From positions 1-64,000 of the forward strand of contig JAITLV010000268.1 of assembly GCA_031277685.1 (NCBI GenBank): DNA of 64,000 bases. Reading direction: 5' to 3'. The translations under genes and the position numbers were made by a program. The stretch comes from Sphingobacterium sp. (GTDB lineage Bacteria > Bacteroidota > Bacteroidia > Sphingobacteriales > Sphingobacteriaceae). Shown here in pieces: positions 37,521 through 46,780 of this stretch (position 1 is the first letter of the stretch; every line of letters begins with the position of its first letter). The notes beneath the pieces are model-generated. The model was not told the origin of the DNA. It saw only the letters and a list, made by a program, of their open reading frames with translations, and did no database searches.

Positions 37521-38126
37521 TTAATGATGCTGGAGGAGTATAAAAGAAGCGATGAGCATGGTGGATTTATCTAAAATACCATGTCTTTCTTTGATATATT
37601 TTGTAGCTTTCACAATATGGTCGTTTATTGTGGATGTCGATATCCGCAACAAGGTGCTTACTTCAGCATAGCTTTTGCCTTCAATCTTACAAAGTTTATA
37701 GATCAGTCTACGTTGTGGCGGAAGCTGTTCAATGGTTTGGGACAGCCATTGTTCATCCTGTTTTTCGTTTAATTGTTCCTCCACATGGGTATAGAGTTGT
37801 GTACCATGGAGGCTCAGGTAAGCTTGCACCTGCTTCTCGATATTACCTTTACGGATAAAATTATATACAGTGTGTTTGGCTATCTGAAACAAATAAGATC
37901 GAAAAGATTGTTCAGGATCAACGAGCTCGCGCTTATCCCATACTTTTATAAAAACTTCCTGTAGAAGTTCTGCAGCATCCTGTTCGGATTTAACCATTTT
38001 ACGAATATTGAGATATATCCGACCGCTGTACAAGGTATAAATTTGACGAAAAGCAGTTTGACAGCCCGAATGTAGGGCTGAAAGAATTTCCTTCTCTTCA
38101 ATATGATCATATCTTGGTTTATACAT
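37521..38126 (-). CDS. ECF sigma factor (PUL1)
   Basis: A GTG at 38132 is in frame; the ATG at 38126 is preferred. About 201 residues with sigma region 2 (A-A-E-L-L-Q-E-V-F-I-K-V-W) and region 4 (L-P-P-Q-R-R-L-I-Y-K-L-C...Y-A-E-V-S-T-L-L-R-I-S-T-S-T-I-N-D-H-I). FecI-like; it should read the susC promoter when released by FecR, which lies 104 bp downstream. Confidence 0.93.
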   Translation of the reverse strand: MYKPRYDHIEEKEILSALHSGCQTAFRQIYTLYSGRIYLNIRKMVKSEQDAAELLQEVFIKVWDKRELVDPEQSFRSYLFQIAKHTVYNFIRKGNIEKQVQAYLSLHGTQLYTHVEEQLNEKQDEQWLSQTIEQLPPQRRLIYKLCKIEGKSYAEVSTLLRISTSTINDHIVKATKYIKERHGILDKSTMLIASFILLQHH

Positions 38127-38739
38127 TGTCACTCAGGTGAAAATATAAAAAATGGACAGCAAAATAGCTAGAACTATCCTTTTCGTTAAAAATAAAATGG
38201 TATAGCTTTATTGTATTTGGTTATCCCCTTCCCTTCCTTATTCTGCATGCGATAGACCATCATTAGAACTAATAATAGAATCTGCAGGTATTTCTAAAAA
38301 ATCGTGCCCCGGCAAGAAGGCTCTAGCTGCATTATCGATACATCTATAAGATTGAATAAAACAAATATAAAAAACTAAAACGGTTTTGCTTATATCCACA
38401 GAAAATTTGATGTATAGTCTGCCTTTATTTAGGAAGAGAGGTATTAGTTTATTAACTAATAGGGACTTCATACGGACTTTATACGGACCTCATTCGGACT
38501 TCATTCGGATGAACACGTATAAAACATGGTGTAAATACGGATAATATCAGAGTGAGATATGTATCAATTGATAGACGATCTTCAAACAGTTCTTTTGAAA
38601 AATAGAAAAAGCCCCCCAAGATTTAGCTTTTATTAGACCAATGATTTACGCTCGGTCAGTCGGAGAGCTAAGCTGGCTGAACAACCGAATGACAAATTTT
38701 ATTCTTAAATTAAGTGATCTTATTATAAACAAGCTTGAA
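38127..38739. other. Intergenic region with tandem repeat, 613 bp
   Basis: Divergent gap before the PUL1 sigma gene and the acetyltransferase. It contains the 11-bp tandem repeat at 38463-38506. An open frame at 38238-38471 on the minus strand looks spurious. Bases 38641-38739 would be coding only if the acetyltransferase starts earlier. Confidence 0.5.
38463..38506. repeat. Four tandem 11-bp repeats
   Basis: Units GGACTTCATAC, GGACTTTATAC, GGACCTCATTC and GGACTTCATTC follow head to tail, then a partial GGATG. A period of 11 is close to one helical turn and is not a multiple of 3, so coding is unlikely. Confidence 0.7.
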
Positions 38740-39261
38740 ATGGAAATTACAATCCCAACGGAAAAACTCATACTAGGACCTGTCGAGTTGTCCGACCTAC
38801 AAAATATGTACGAGATCAGAACTAATTCCCAAGTTGCTAAGTATATCAATAGAGATATCAATAAAAGCCTCGAAGACATCAGACAGTTTATAGAGACCGT
38901 CAGAAAAAATGATTTTTACTTCACTATTAAAACCAAAGAATGCAATAAATTTATAGGAACCATAACTTTATGGAATATTGACTGGAGCAAAAAATATGCA
39001 GAGATAGGTTACGAATTGCTGCCCCGATTTCAAGGTAAAGGCTTAATGAGCGAAGCAGTAAAGGGCATACTAGACTATGCATTTAATGAAGCAGGATTTC
39101 AACATATCGAAGCTTATACACATCATGAAAATATAGCTTCTAGAAAGCTGTTGGAGGGAATCGGTTTTAAATTGATCACTGATAAAGTTGACTCCGATAA
39201 TTTAGATAATCTTATCTACGGAATAAATAATACAGCACATAAAACCACATCTGATCATTAG
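38740..39261 (+). CDS. GNAT acetyltransferase (RimJ/RimL-like)
   Basis: The frame opens at 38641, but the ATG at 38740 gives the usual start M-E-I-T-I-P-T-E-K-L-I-L-G-P of Acetyltransf_3 proteins; about 173 residues. The acetyl-CoA motif is R-F-Q-G-K-G-L-M-S-E-A, and the A-Y-T-H-H-E-N-I-A-S-R-K-L-L-E-G-I-G-F motif closes the fold. The target amine is unknown. Confidence 0.88.
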   Translation: MEITIPTEKLILGPVELSDLQNMYEIRTNSQVAKYINRDINKSLEDIRQFIETVRKNDFYFTIKTKECNKFIGTITLWNIDWSKKYAEIGYELLPRFQGKGLMSEAVKGILDYAFNEAGFQHIEAYTHHENIASRKLLEGIGFKLITDKVDSDNLDNLIYGINNTAHKTTSDH

Positions 39262-39315
39262 AAATGATCAGATGGCAACTTCATAATTGAAACTAACACA
39301 ATAACAAAACAACGT

Positions 39316-40077
39316 ATGAAATTTAGTTTTCTCATTATAACATTGCTAATTTATAGCTTTGGCTATGCACAGGATTCAGAAATGAATGCATCAAAAAAAG
39401 CTAGGATCAATCGTATTATTTCACTATTTAAGCAAAAGAAAATCGCTGATATTGCAACTATTATAAGCTACCCTCTGAAACGGGAAAATCCCATTCCAGC
39501 TATTAAAAACGAAAACGAATTCAAACAACGGTTTCCTGAGGTCTTTGATCAGGGGCTCATTGACCTGATCGCACAGTCAAAAATTGAGCAATGGACAGAA
39601 GTTGGTTGGCGAGGAATCATGCTGAGTAATGGTATAATATGGATCGATAGCGATGAAGGGAAAATAACGGCCGTAAACTATCAGAGTGCCTTTGAAAAAA
39701 AATTAAAACAGACACTGATCCAGCAACAAAAAGAATACATACACAGTTCTTTAAAGCAATTTAAAAGTCCCGTGTATACGATAAAGACTGAAAAATATTT
39801 AATCAGAATAGATGAGCTAGCTAACGAAAAATACCGATATGCTTCATGGAAGATTGGGGACAAGGAATACATGCGGCCTGATATCGTTCTGAATAATGGT
39901 AAACTGGACTTTGAAGGAAGCGGAGGAAATCATGTCATTACCTTTACAAACGGAATTTATACCTATAAAATATATCGGAATATCATTGCCGAAAAAAACA
40001 CCGCTGATATCATCCTGATTGTTCGAAAAAATAACCAAAAAATTTTAATTCAGAACGGAACATTACAAGCAGACTAA
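39316..40077 (+). CDS. Secreted protein of unknown function
   Basis: 253 residues with a signal peptide (ending F-G-Y-A-Q). The N-terminal half has the I-N-R-I-I-S-L-F-K-Q-K-K-I-A-D-I-A-T-I-I-S-Y-P type of segment known from several Bacteroidota periplasmic proteins, followed by beta strands. I recognise no family. It is 54 bp downstream of the acetyltransferase on the same strand, but no functional link is evident. Confidence 0.8.
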   Translation: MKFSFLIITLLIYSFGYAQDSEMNASKKARINRIISLFKQKKIADIATIISYPLKRENPIPAIKNENEFKQRFPEVFDQGLIDLIAQSKIEQWTEVGWRGIMLSNGIIWIDSDEGKITAVNYQSAFEKKLKQTLIQQQKEYIHSSLKQFKSPVYTIKTEKYLIRIDELANEKYRYASWKIGDKEYMRPDIVLNNGKLDFEGSGGNHVITFTNGIYTYKIYRNIIAEKNTADIILIVRKNNQKILIQNGTLQAD

Positions 40078-40290
40078 AAGGTAATTTACCAAAATATTTC
40101 TTTTATAAAACTTTTTTACACTAGCATTTGTTCTTATAATACAAAACGGATACAAACTACCTTTTACGATAAGGTAATAATATAAAATTGGCGTAGTACA
40201 GTGACATTCCAATAAAAAGATTGGATAATGAAACAAAAAAGAGGAAACGATAGGAAACATAAAAATTACTGTGCAAATAAACGCTAAGAG

Positions 40291-40319
40291 AAAGGGCCTG
40301 ATTTAACATCAGGCCCTTT
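40291..40319. terminator. Terminator hairpin
   Basis: Perfect 12-bp stem AAAGGGCCTGAT / ATCAGGCCCTTT with a 5-base loop, T4 on the plus side. It lies between convergent genes. Confidence 0.8.
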
Positions 40320-40329
40320 TGACATAAAA

Positions 40330-40351
40330 AACCACATCCTGCAATATGGCT
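40330..40351 (-). terminator. Degenerate GCCACAT-family hairpin
   Basis: On the minus strand AGCCATAT and ATGTGGTT pair through G-U wobbles, followed by T6. It matches the GCCACAT hairpins elsewhere with substitutions and would end the NTF2-like gene. Confidence 0.5.
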
Positions 40352-40490
40352 ATCTAGCATATATATTTAAATAGATACTGCTATCAGTGCCATTGTGAAT
40401 GATGTTTTTATCTAGCATCTTTTATCGAATTAGGTTCAAGAACTCAAAAATTATTTTTAAGTTCCTGTTGTAAAGATGGTTGTCTAACTA

Positions 40491-40898
40491 CTATTTCTTA
40501 AACTTGCTATTAAAGTAAGCATCAACGACATGCTGATCTTGTGGAAAATTAAAGACTTCTTTTATCTTATTATTTTCAATTTTCCAAAGCAGACAGGACA
40601 TATTATTTAGACTCACACCATCTCCCTCATTACTCCAATTGCGGTGGCAATCAATGACATGATCATCGCTAACTCCCATGACAATCCCCTCAGCCTGAAA
40701 GTTGTATTCCCCTATTTTGGCCAAATAATCGACAATTCCCGCGACACCTACTTTCGTTCCGCTCAAAGGATGGTTGCCAGGGATATGCCATTTTACATCA
40801 CTATGAAAAACGTCGCTAAGGTGTTCAACATTATTACTTGCATAAGCTTCAAAAAAACGATGTATCAATATTAAATTAGGGTGATTGCTATTATCCAT
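40491..40898 (-). CDS. NTF2/SnoaL-like protein
   Basis: 135 residues of one cone-shaped NTF2-like domain: helix F-F-E-A-Y-A-S-N-N-V-E-H-L, then D-V-K-W-H-I-P-G-N-H-P-L-S-G-T and late strands with V-F-N-F-P-Q-D. Members range from hydrolases to ligand-binding proteins; no acid/base set identifies a reaction here. Confidence 0.87.
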   Translation of the reverse strand: MDNSNHPNLILIHRFFEAYASNNVEHLSDVFHSDVKWHIPGNHPLSGTKVGVAGIVDYLAKIGEYNFQAEGIVMGVSDDHVIDCHRNWSNEGDGVSLNNMSCLLWKIENNKIKEVFNFPQDQHVVDAYFNSKFKK

Positions 40899-41276
40899 AG
40901 TTCATTAATCTTTTATAAATTATTTATTGTGACCTTTCCCCACTTGTAAAAGGTATTTGATTAGTAAATTGATTCTAAAAGCAATTTAGGATTAAAATCA
41001 TAAAAATTCAACCTTCATGGTATACAAAAAAGCGACATCTTATGACGTAGTCTAAAATAAACATATTAATTCCCGGTCCATTAGAAAACCGACTTGGCTG
41101 ACCGCCAGTCATTTCCGAAATACCTTAGGATGGCTAACAATTTTTTTATCTCCTTTTTTTTGTATGTTTGAAATATAACCATACGAAAGATATAACGATA
41201 TCGTAACTTTCGTTTAATAAATAGGTAAACTTAAGACCCTTACTTTAGAATTTTAAAAATAGACCATTTTGCTACT
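40899..41276. other. Intergenic region, 378 bp
   Basis: Divergent gap between the NTF2-like gene and the PUL2 sigma gene. It holds a degenerate hairpin (about 41029-41056), TATGTTTG at 41163-41170 (a -7-like box) and the nested inverted repeat at 41183-41213. Confidence 0.5.
41183..41213. promoter_or_regulatory. Nested inverted repeats upstream of PUL2 sigma gene
   Basis: Outer arms ACGAAAG / CTTTCGT enclose a perfect 10-bp palindrome ACGATATCGT (41195-41204). It lies just downstream of TATGTTTG and 63 bp before the sigma ATG, so it may be an operator or a leader hairpin. Confidence 0.45.
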
Positions 41277-41861
41277 ATGAAAATTGAAGACATCATATGG
41301 ACTTCTGATGATTTTGATAGATTTCAGGCGGGTGACTGTGCTATTTTCAAAAAGGTCTATAATCATTATCAAGAGGCAATTTTAAGGAAAGTTCTCCGAT
41401 TCTGCAATCAGTTTGAAGATGCCGAAGAGATCGTGCAGGAGACATTTATCCGATTGTACCAGCACCGTACTGCAATTGGTGAACCAGCGGCAATATTCCC
41501 TTTTCTTTTCACTGTATCCAAACGCCTTTCAGTCACCTTTTTTCGAAAACGGGTAGTAAAAGCGAAATATCTCGAAAGCCTTGGAAAGGATTGGACAGAA
41601 ATATCTACCAGTTTTCAGGAACAAATGGAAAATCATGATATACAACAGCTTATCATGGATGTACTGGAAGAACTCCCCACGCAGCAAAAATTGATTTTCA
41701 TCAAAAATAAAATTGAAAATCAATCCTATCAGGAAATTTCAGACCATTATGGTCTCAAAAGAAATACAGTGCGCAATCACATCGCTTTGGCCAGCAAATT
41801 TGTTCGTTTTAAGCTCCAGAAACTGCTATTTATATTTTTTTTAATAAAAATGTTATTTTGA
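41277..41861 (+). CDS. ECF sigma factor (PUL2)
   Basis: 194 residues. Region 2 (E-D-A-E-E-I-V-Q-E-T-F-I-R-L-Y) and region 4 (L-P-T-Q-Q-K-L-I-F-I-K...Y-Q-E-I-S-D-H-Y-G-L-K-R-N-T-V-R-N-H). The hydrophobic end (L-L-F-I-F-F-L-I-K) is unusual but seen in some SusC-linked sigmas. fecR starts 50 bp downstream. Confidence 0.93.
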   Translation: MKIEDIIWTSDDFDRFQAGDCAIFKKVYNHYQEAILRKVLRFCNQFEDAEEIVQETFIRLYQHRTAIGEPAAIFPFLFTVSKRLSVTFFRKRVVKAKYLESLGKDWTEISTSFQEQMENHDIQQLIMDVLEELPTQQKLIFIKNKIENQSYQEISDHYGLKRNTVRNHIALASKFVRFKLQKLLFIFFLIKMLF

Positions 41862-41911
41862 TTGGTACTATATCTCCGATCGAGCGTGTATTGAATTAGA
41901 AGCGCTTAATT

Positions 41912-43114
41912 ATGGAAGATAAAGCTAAATTAAAACGGCTAATAGAACGGTTTAACCAAGGTCATTGCAGTAAAGAGGAATTGGAATTTCTCACTAAACT
42001 GTTAGACTCCCCTGCAGGCAAATCTGAACTGGACGCTTACTGGAATGAACCTGAAGATAGCGATCCCCATCTTTTAGCGCGCACATCAAAAAGTCGTTTT
42101 GATCAATTTATCAGGGATCAGGGCGATAAAAAAGAAGAAAAAGTACGTGTACTTTGGTCCGGGCCTGTTATTAGAACTGCAGCATCTATCGTTGTTCTCA
42201 TAGCCTTGGCTAGTTTATATTTTTTCATCGCACAGGACAAAAAATCTTCGAACAACAAAACAATAGCCTCAAAAACAATATCGACGCCAATTCAACCCGG
42301 TCAGGAAAAAGCTAAAATTTTCTTTGAAGATGGTCATACCATCGATCTTGAATCGCTTCAGGTTGGACAGATTGTCCATGTCGGAAAAATTAGAATCATG
42401 AAAGGAAAAGACGGTGCTATATCCTATATCAATGCAAACGCAGCGAAAACTTCCGGCGATCCAATCTACAATAAAATCGTAACACCTCGGGCGGGAGAAT
42501 ATCACCTCATACTGCCTGATGGGACACAGGTCTGGTTAAATGCCATGACGACACTCAGATATCCCATATCTTTTGGTACGAAAGCAAGAACAGTAGAACT
42601 TGATGGCGAGGCCTACTTCAAAGTCAGTAAGCAACAGTTGGAAGGAAAACGAATTCCGTTCATTGTCCATACCGGTAATCAGCAGCTTGAGGTACTAGGG
42701 ACTGAGTTTAATGTCAATAGCTATACAAAACGTATTCAAACCACGTTAGTCGAAGGTAGCATCAGCTTAAAGAGCAAAAAGAATAGCAAGGCTCCGTTAT
42801 TGCTGAAACCAAATCAGATGGCGCAAATGAATGCCGAGGGTAGTACATTGGACATCAGCGAAGTTGATCCATTTTATATCATCGCCTGGAAGCAAGGACA
42901 ATTTGCATTTGATAACACACCATTACATGAGGTCATGGAATCAATTGGAAGATGGTACAACGTAGATATTACCTATCAAACGGATCTGAACGGTATTCGT
43001 TTTTCAGGAACAGTCTCCCGATTTGAACGCTTGGATAAACTGCTGAAATTTCTGGAGCTTTCGGGTGATGTACATTTCAACGTTAAGGAAAGGAGGGTGA
43101 TAGTGATGAAGTAG
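41912..43114 (+). CDS. FecR-type anti-sigma factor (PUL2)
   Basis: 400 residues: cytoplasmic part, one membrane helix at about 88-108 (I-V-V-L-I-A-L-A-S-L-Y-F-F-I), FecR core (L-P-D-G-T-Q-V-W-L-N-A-M-T-T-L-R-Y-P, E-V-L-G-T-E-F-N-V), and DUF4974-like C-terminus. Same role and domain order as its PUL1 counterpart but clearly a separate sequence; partner of the sigma just upstream and of the SusC STN downstream. Confidence 0.93.
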   Translation: MEDKAKLKRLIERFNQGHCSKEELEFLTKLLDSPAGKSELDAYWNEPEDSDPHLLARTSKSRFDQFIRDQGDKKEEKVRVLWSGPVIRTAASIVVLIALASLYFFIAQDKKSSNNKTIASKTISTPIQPGQEKAKIFFEDGHTIDLESLQVGQIVHVGKIRIMKGKDGAISYINANAAKTSGDPIYNKIVTPRAGEYHLILPDGTQVWLNAMTTLRYPISFGTKARTVELDGEAYFKVSKQQLEGKRIPFIVHTGNQQLEVLGTEFNVNSYTKRIQTTLVEGSISLKSKKNSKAPLLLKPNQMAQMNAEGSTLDISEVDPFYIIAWKQGQFAFDNTPLHEVMESIGRWYNVDITYQTDLNGIRFSGTVSRFERLDKLLKFLELSGDVHFNVKERRVIVMK

Positions 43115-43140
43115 TTTTATTCTCTATCGCTTTACATGAA

Positions 43141-43167
43141 ATCAGGAGCGTTGGTCCCGCCCCTGAT
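43141..43167. other. Hairpin between fecR and susC (PUL2)
   Basis: ATCAGG and CCTGAT arms with inner GC pairs, 26 bp after the fecR stop and about 65 bp before susC. There is no T run, so it could be a processing or attenuation site rather than a terminator. Confidence 0.35.
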
Positions 43168-43230
43168 CCAATGTCTTGCGACAAACGATTGCAGTTAAAC
43201 CCATTGTAAAATTTAAACAACCGATTACAA

Positions 43231-46200
43231 ATGTATAAAAAATTTCGGCTCAATCCCCTATTTGATAAGGGATCTGCCTATGCTTTTAAATCAATTTCCA
43301 TGAAATTGTCACTAGCCTTACCACTTTTATTTGTGGCTTCATTGCAAGCTAGGTCCAATTCGTTTGGACAGAGTATCACCTTAAACAGAAAGAATGTAAA
43401 AATTCAGGTGATACTAAAAGAGATCCAGAAACAGAGCGGCTATAGTATCCTCTATAATTCAGCGTTGATTCCCTCAAAAAAAATTGATATCCATATCGCC
43501 AACGAAAAAGTAGACTTAGCTCTTTACAAAATACTGGCTGATTTTAATATCGGTTTCAATGTGGTGGATAAAAATATCATTCTTGTTCCACTTAAATCCC
43601 AAACATCTACTATTTTCTCCCGTAATGAAGACATCCGACAGGAAAAACTGATATCCGGAACTATTGTTGATGATAAGAATTTGCCCCTCTCACGAGTATC
43701 AGTTACTGAAAAAGCTACCGGTCACCAAACGGTCTCAGATGAAAATGGATATTTTGAGATTAAAGTAAACAACAGCAAAGTAACCCTTCTATTTTCTGCT
43801 TTGGGATTTCAACGGAAAGAAGTGTATATAGATGGAGAAAAACCTATAAAAGTCCAGCTCATACCAGCATTAACTGCCATAGATGAAGTTGTGGTGGTTG
43901 GTTATGGCCAACAGAAAAAAGCGAATCTCACAGGTGCGGTAGATAAGATATCCTCTGATAGACTTGAACGATTTAAAGCGACCAATCTTGGGGAGTCTTT
44001 AGCGGGTCAAGTACCTAGTCTCAATATCAATTTCAGTGATGGGAAACCTGGCCGCGGTGCATCATTCAATATTAGAGGAACAACTTCCATCAACGGTGGA
44101 TCTCCATTGGTATTACTGGATGGGGTTCCCATTTCATCTTTCGAGCTCAATAACATTAGCCCACAAACCATAGATAATATTTCCTTTCTGAAAGACGCCT
44201 CTTCGGCGGCCATCTATGGTGCTCGAGCGGCCTATGGCGTCATCCTTGTGACCACAAAGGAAGGTAAGGAAGGTAAAACGGAAGTAAATTACAACAATAA
44301 CTTCAAGTGGGGGAAAGCCACCAAAATACCAAAAGTATATACGGGTACCGACTATCTCGAAATTCAGGAGAAAGAGTTCAACGGAAATATTGGGCAGACC
44401 TATTATACATCACCTCAAGTCCAGTATCCCTATGACGTGGCAAATGATCCTTCATTGCCAAAGTATGATCTGAAAACAATCGGTGGTAAAGCTACTTTAT
44501 TGCTGGGCGGCCCTGTAATCAATTATTACGATGAGTGGTTTAAAGATTACAGCCCTAGTCAGAACCACAATCTCAGTGTTCGGGGCGGCGGCAACAAATT
44601 GAAATTTTACCTCTCCGGGGACTACAATAGACAAGAGGGAAGCTTAAAATTTAAGCCGGACCAGATCAATCGGTATAACCTACGGAACAACAATACATTT
44701 GCGGTATCGGACAAAGTGAGCATTTTCACAAAATCTTCACTGACGATTCGAAACGATAATGTGCCGAACACTTACTTGTATGGTTTTAGTTCTAACCCTT
44801 GGCGCTTTATTGACAATACAAATCCACTGATGCCTGAAACAGTGATGGTGGATGGTAAGGCTGTACCTACTGATATTGGATTTTATCGGCAATTTATCGA
44901 AAAACAGTCAGACGACCGTCTGAATACCAAAAGTTTTCTGAATTCAATAGGCACTGATGCAAACCTCCTGAACGATGAATTAAAACTGCACGCGGACTTC
45001 TCTTATCTTTATTACCAATGGTACAGAAACAGATGGTGGGATAATACAGGTCCTTATTTATCTCATTCATTTAACAATAGAAATGTCGTTCTGGCTTCAT
45101 ATGCCGACGCCGGTCCACCAAAAGTCTATAAAAGTAATACACAGAGTGATCTCTATAATGTCAACGCTTATGCCAATTACCGGAAAGCATTTGGGAAACA
45201 TAAGATTGATCTTACTTCAGGTATGACTTTCGAATCATACCGTTATCACTATGAAACGGTTGAACATCAAAATCCAATTGTTGGTCTGGATGAACATGCG
45301 ATCAACCTTGCAACAGGACTATTTCAGGGAAGTGATGATGACGACAAATATGCAAATAGAAGCTTTTTTCTACGGGCGAATTACAATTTTAATGAAAAAT
45401 ATCTCCTAGAGATCAACGGCATGCACAACACAACTTCTAAATTTAGAAAGGAAAACCGCGGTGCATTCTTTGGCTCAATATCCGGAGGCTGGCGTATTTC
45501 CGAAGAGGATTTCTTTGCGCCTCTGAAAAATACAATAAACAACCTGAAGTTGCGTGGGTCATTTGGTTCACTGGGCAACCAAAACATCGGCTCATTTGAC
45601 TACCTCTCTATTATGAGCATGACGAGATCTCCCGATCTACTCGATGGTGAACAATATACCTATACATCAGTACCTGCGCCAAAGTCGGAGAATTTTACCT
45701 GGGAGACGAGTAAAAGTGTAGACGTAGGTTTAGATGCCAATTTCTTTAACAATAAGCTAGAGCTTGTTGCGGACTGGTATCAACGCAATACCAATAATAT
45801 GCTTGCCCCTTATCATTCGCTTCCATCGGTATTCGGAGCTACGGTCCCAAAAGAAAATATTGCTTCCCTACGCAATCGGGGCTGGGAATTAAGTCTGGCC
45901 TGGAACGATAGAATCGGATCGGTAAATCCTTTCGAATATGGTATACGGTTTAACATCTCAGATTACAGGGCTTTTATCACAGACTATTATAATCCGACAA
46001 ATTACTTAGGAGACCTTTATATTGGCAAGGAAATGGGAGAAATATGGGGATTGAACACACTTGGATTCTTTCAGAGCGATGAGGAAGCAAAAAACTCGGC
46101 ACTGTTAAAGACAAGCAGCTACAAACAATTTGCGTCCAAAGGAACCATCAAATTTGAAGACAGTAACCAAGATGGTGAAATCAGCAAAGGTGCCTGGACG

Positions 46201-46767
46201 CTGAATGACTCTGGTGATTATCGAATAATCGGTAATTCAACACCCCGGTATCAATATGGAATCAACCTTAATATGCGATACCAAGGTTTTGATATGGCAG
46301 CATTTTTCAAGGGCATTGGAAAAAGAGACATTTATCCCAGTGCAGAAACAGCAAATTTCTGGAGTTCCTATAACCGTAAATACCAGGTGCTACTGGAGCA
46401 TGTCGTCAAAGACCGATGGACAGAAGATAATCCCAATGCATATTTTCCAAAACCACAGGGTTACATCGCACTGGGAGAAAATGACCTGGGTGTAGCACAG
46501 ACCCGCTATCTCCAAAATGCCTCTTTCTTAAGATTGAGTAATCTGATCATCGGTTATACTTTCCCCAAGAAAACCTTCAACAATAAAATAAACAATCTAC
46601 GTGTCTATCTAGCCGCAACCAATCTAATGGAATGGACTAAGCTGCACAATACTTTGGATCCTGAAGGTCTGGATAAAGATCCTGATGCAAATGCAGCCAG
46701 TGTAGGGATGGGTACTGCCTATCCTATTCAGCGAACATTCTCCTTTGGTCTTGAACTCGGCTTTTAA
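43231..46767 (+). CDS. SusC/RagA TonB-dependent transporter with STN domain (PUL2)
   Basis: 1178 residues: signal, STN (about 50-115, Q-S-G-Y-S-I-L-Y), carboxypeptidase-regulatory-like domain (about 145-210), TonB-box region D-E-V-V-V-V-G-Y-G, plug (G-S-P-L-V-L-L-D-G-V-P), and barrel ending G-L-E-L-G-F. The STN indicates control by the FecR encoded upstream. No glycosidase lies in the operon, so the substrate is open; the nearby GH78 hints at rhamnose-containing glycans. Confidence 0.95.
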   Translation: MYKKFRLNPLFDKGSAYAFKSISMKLSLALPLLFVASLQARSNSFGQSITLNRKNVKIQVILKEIQKQSGYSILYNSALIPSKKIDIHIANEKVDLALYKILADFNIGFNVVDKNIILVPLKSQTSTIFSRNEDIRQEKLISGTIVDDKNLPLSRVSVTEKATGHQTVSDENGYFEIKVNNSKVTLLFSALGFQRKEVYIDGEKPIKVQLIPALTAIDEVVVVGYGQQKKANLTGAVDKISSDRLERFKATNLGESLAGQVPSLNINFSDGKPGRGASFNIRGTTSINGGSPLVLLDGVPISSFELNNISPQTIDNISFLKDASSAAIYGARAAYGVILVTTKEGKEGKTEVNYNNNFKWGKATKIPKVYTGTDYLEIQEKEFNGNIGQTYYTSPQVQYPYDVANDPSLPKYDLKTIGGKATLLLGGPVINYYDEWFKDYSPSQNHNLSVRGGGNKLKFYLSGDYNRQEGSLKFKPDQINRYNLRNNNTFAVSDKVSIFTKSSLTIRNDNVPNTYLYGFSSNPWRFIDNTNPLMPETVMVDGKAVPTDIGFYRQFIEKQSDDRLNTKSFLNSIGTDANLLNDELKLHADFSYLYYQWYRNRWWDNTGPYLSHSFNNRNVVLASYADAGPPKVYKSNTQSDLYNVNAYANYRKAFGKHKIDLTSGMTFESYRYHYETVEHQNPIVGLDEHAINLATGLFQGSDDDDKYANRSFFLRANYNFNEKYLLEINGMHNTTSKFRKENRGAFFGSISGGWRISEEDFFAPLKNTINNLKLRGSFGSLGNQNIGSFDYLSIMSMTRSPDLLDGEQYTYTSVPAPKSENFTWETSKSVDVGLDANFFNNKLELVADWYQRNTNNMLAPYHSLPSVFGATVPKENIASLRNRGWELSLAWNDRIGSVNPFEYGIRFNISDYRAFITDYYNPTNYLGDLYIGKEMGEIWGLNTLGFFQSDEEAKNSALLKTSSYKQFASKGTIKFEDSNQDGEISKGAWTLNDSGDYRIIGNSTPRYQYGINLNMRYQGFDMAAFFKGIGKRDIYPSAETANFWSSYNRKYQVLLEHVVKDRWTEDNPNAYFPKPQGYIALGENDLGVAQTRYLQNASFLRLSNLIIGYTFPKKTFNNKINNLRVYLAATNLMEWTKLHNTLDPEGLDKDPDANAASVGMGTAYPIQRTFSFGLELGF

Positions 46768-46780
46768 TTCGTAAATAACC

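Larger units (their letters stand above)
40078..40490. other. Intergenic region with two terminators, 413 bp
   Basis: Convergent gap between the secreted-protein gene and the NTF2-like gene. It holds the hairpins at 40291-40319 and 40330-40351. Short frames on the minus strand here overlap those hairpins and are not supported. Confidence 0.6.

Noticed and set aside
27343..38126. Calling PUL1 a complete yeast-mannan system
   Set aside because: Side-chain enzymes such as GH92, GH125 or GH38 are not in the window.
38238..38471. 77-codon minus-strand frame in the sigma upstream gap
   Set aside because: It runs into the 11-bp tandem repeat, has no domain, and its composition looks like translated noncoding DNA.
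40063..40360. Two short minus-strand frames between 40063 and 40360
   Set aside because: They cover the two terminator hairpins and one overlaps the end of the secreted-protein gene.
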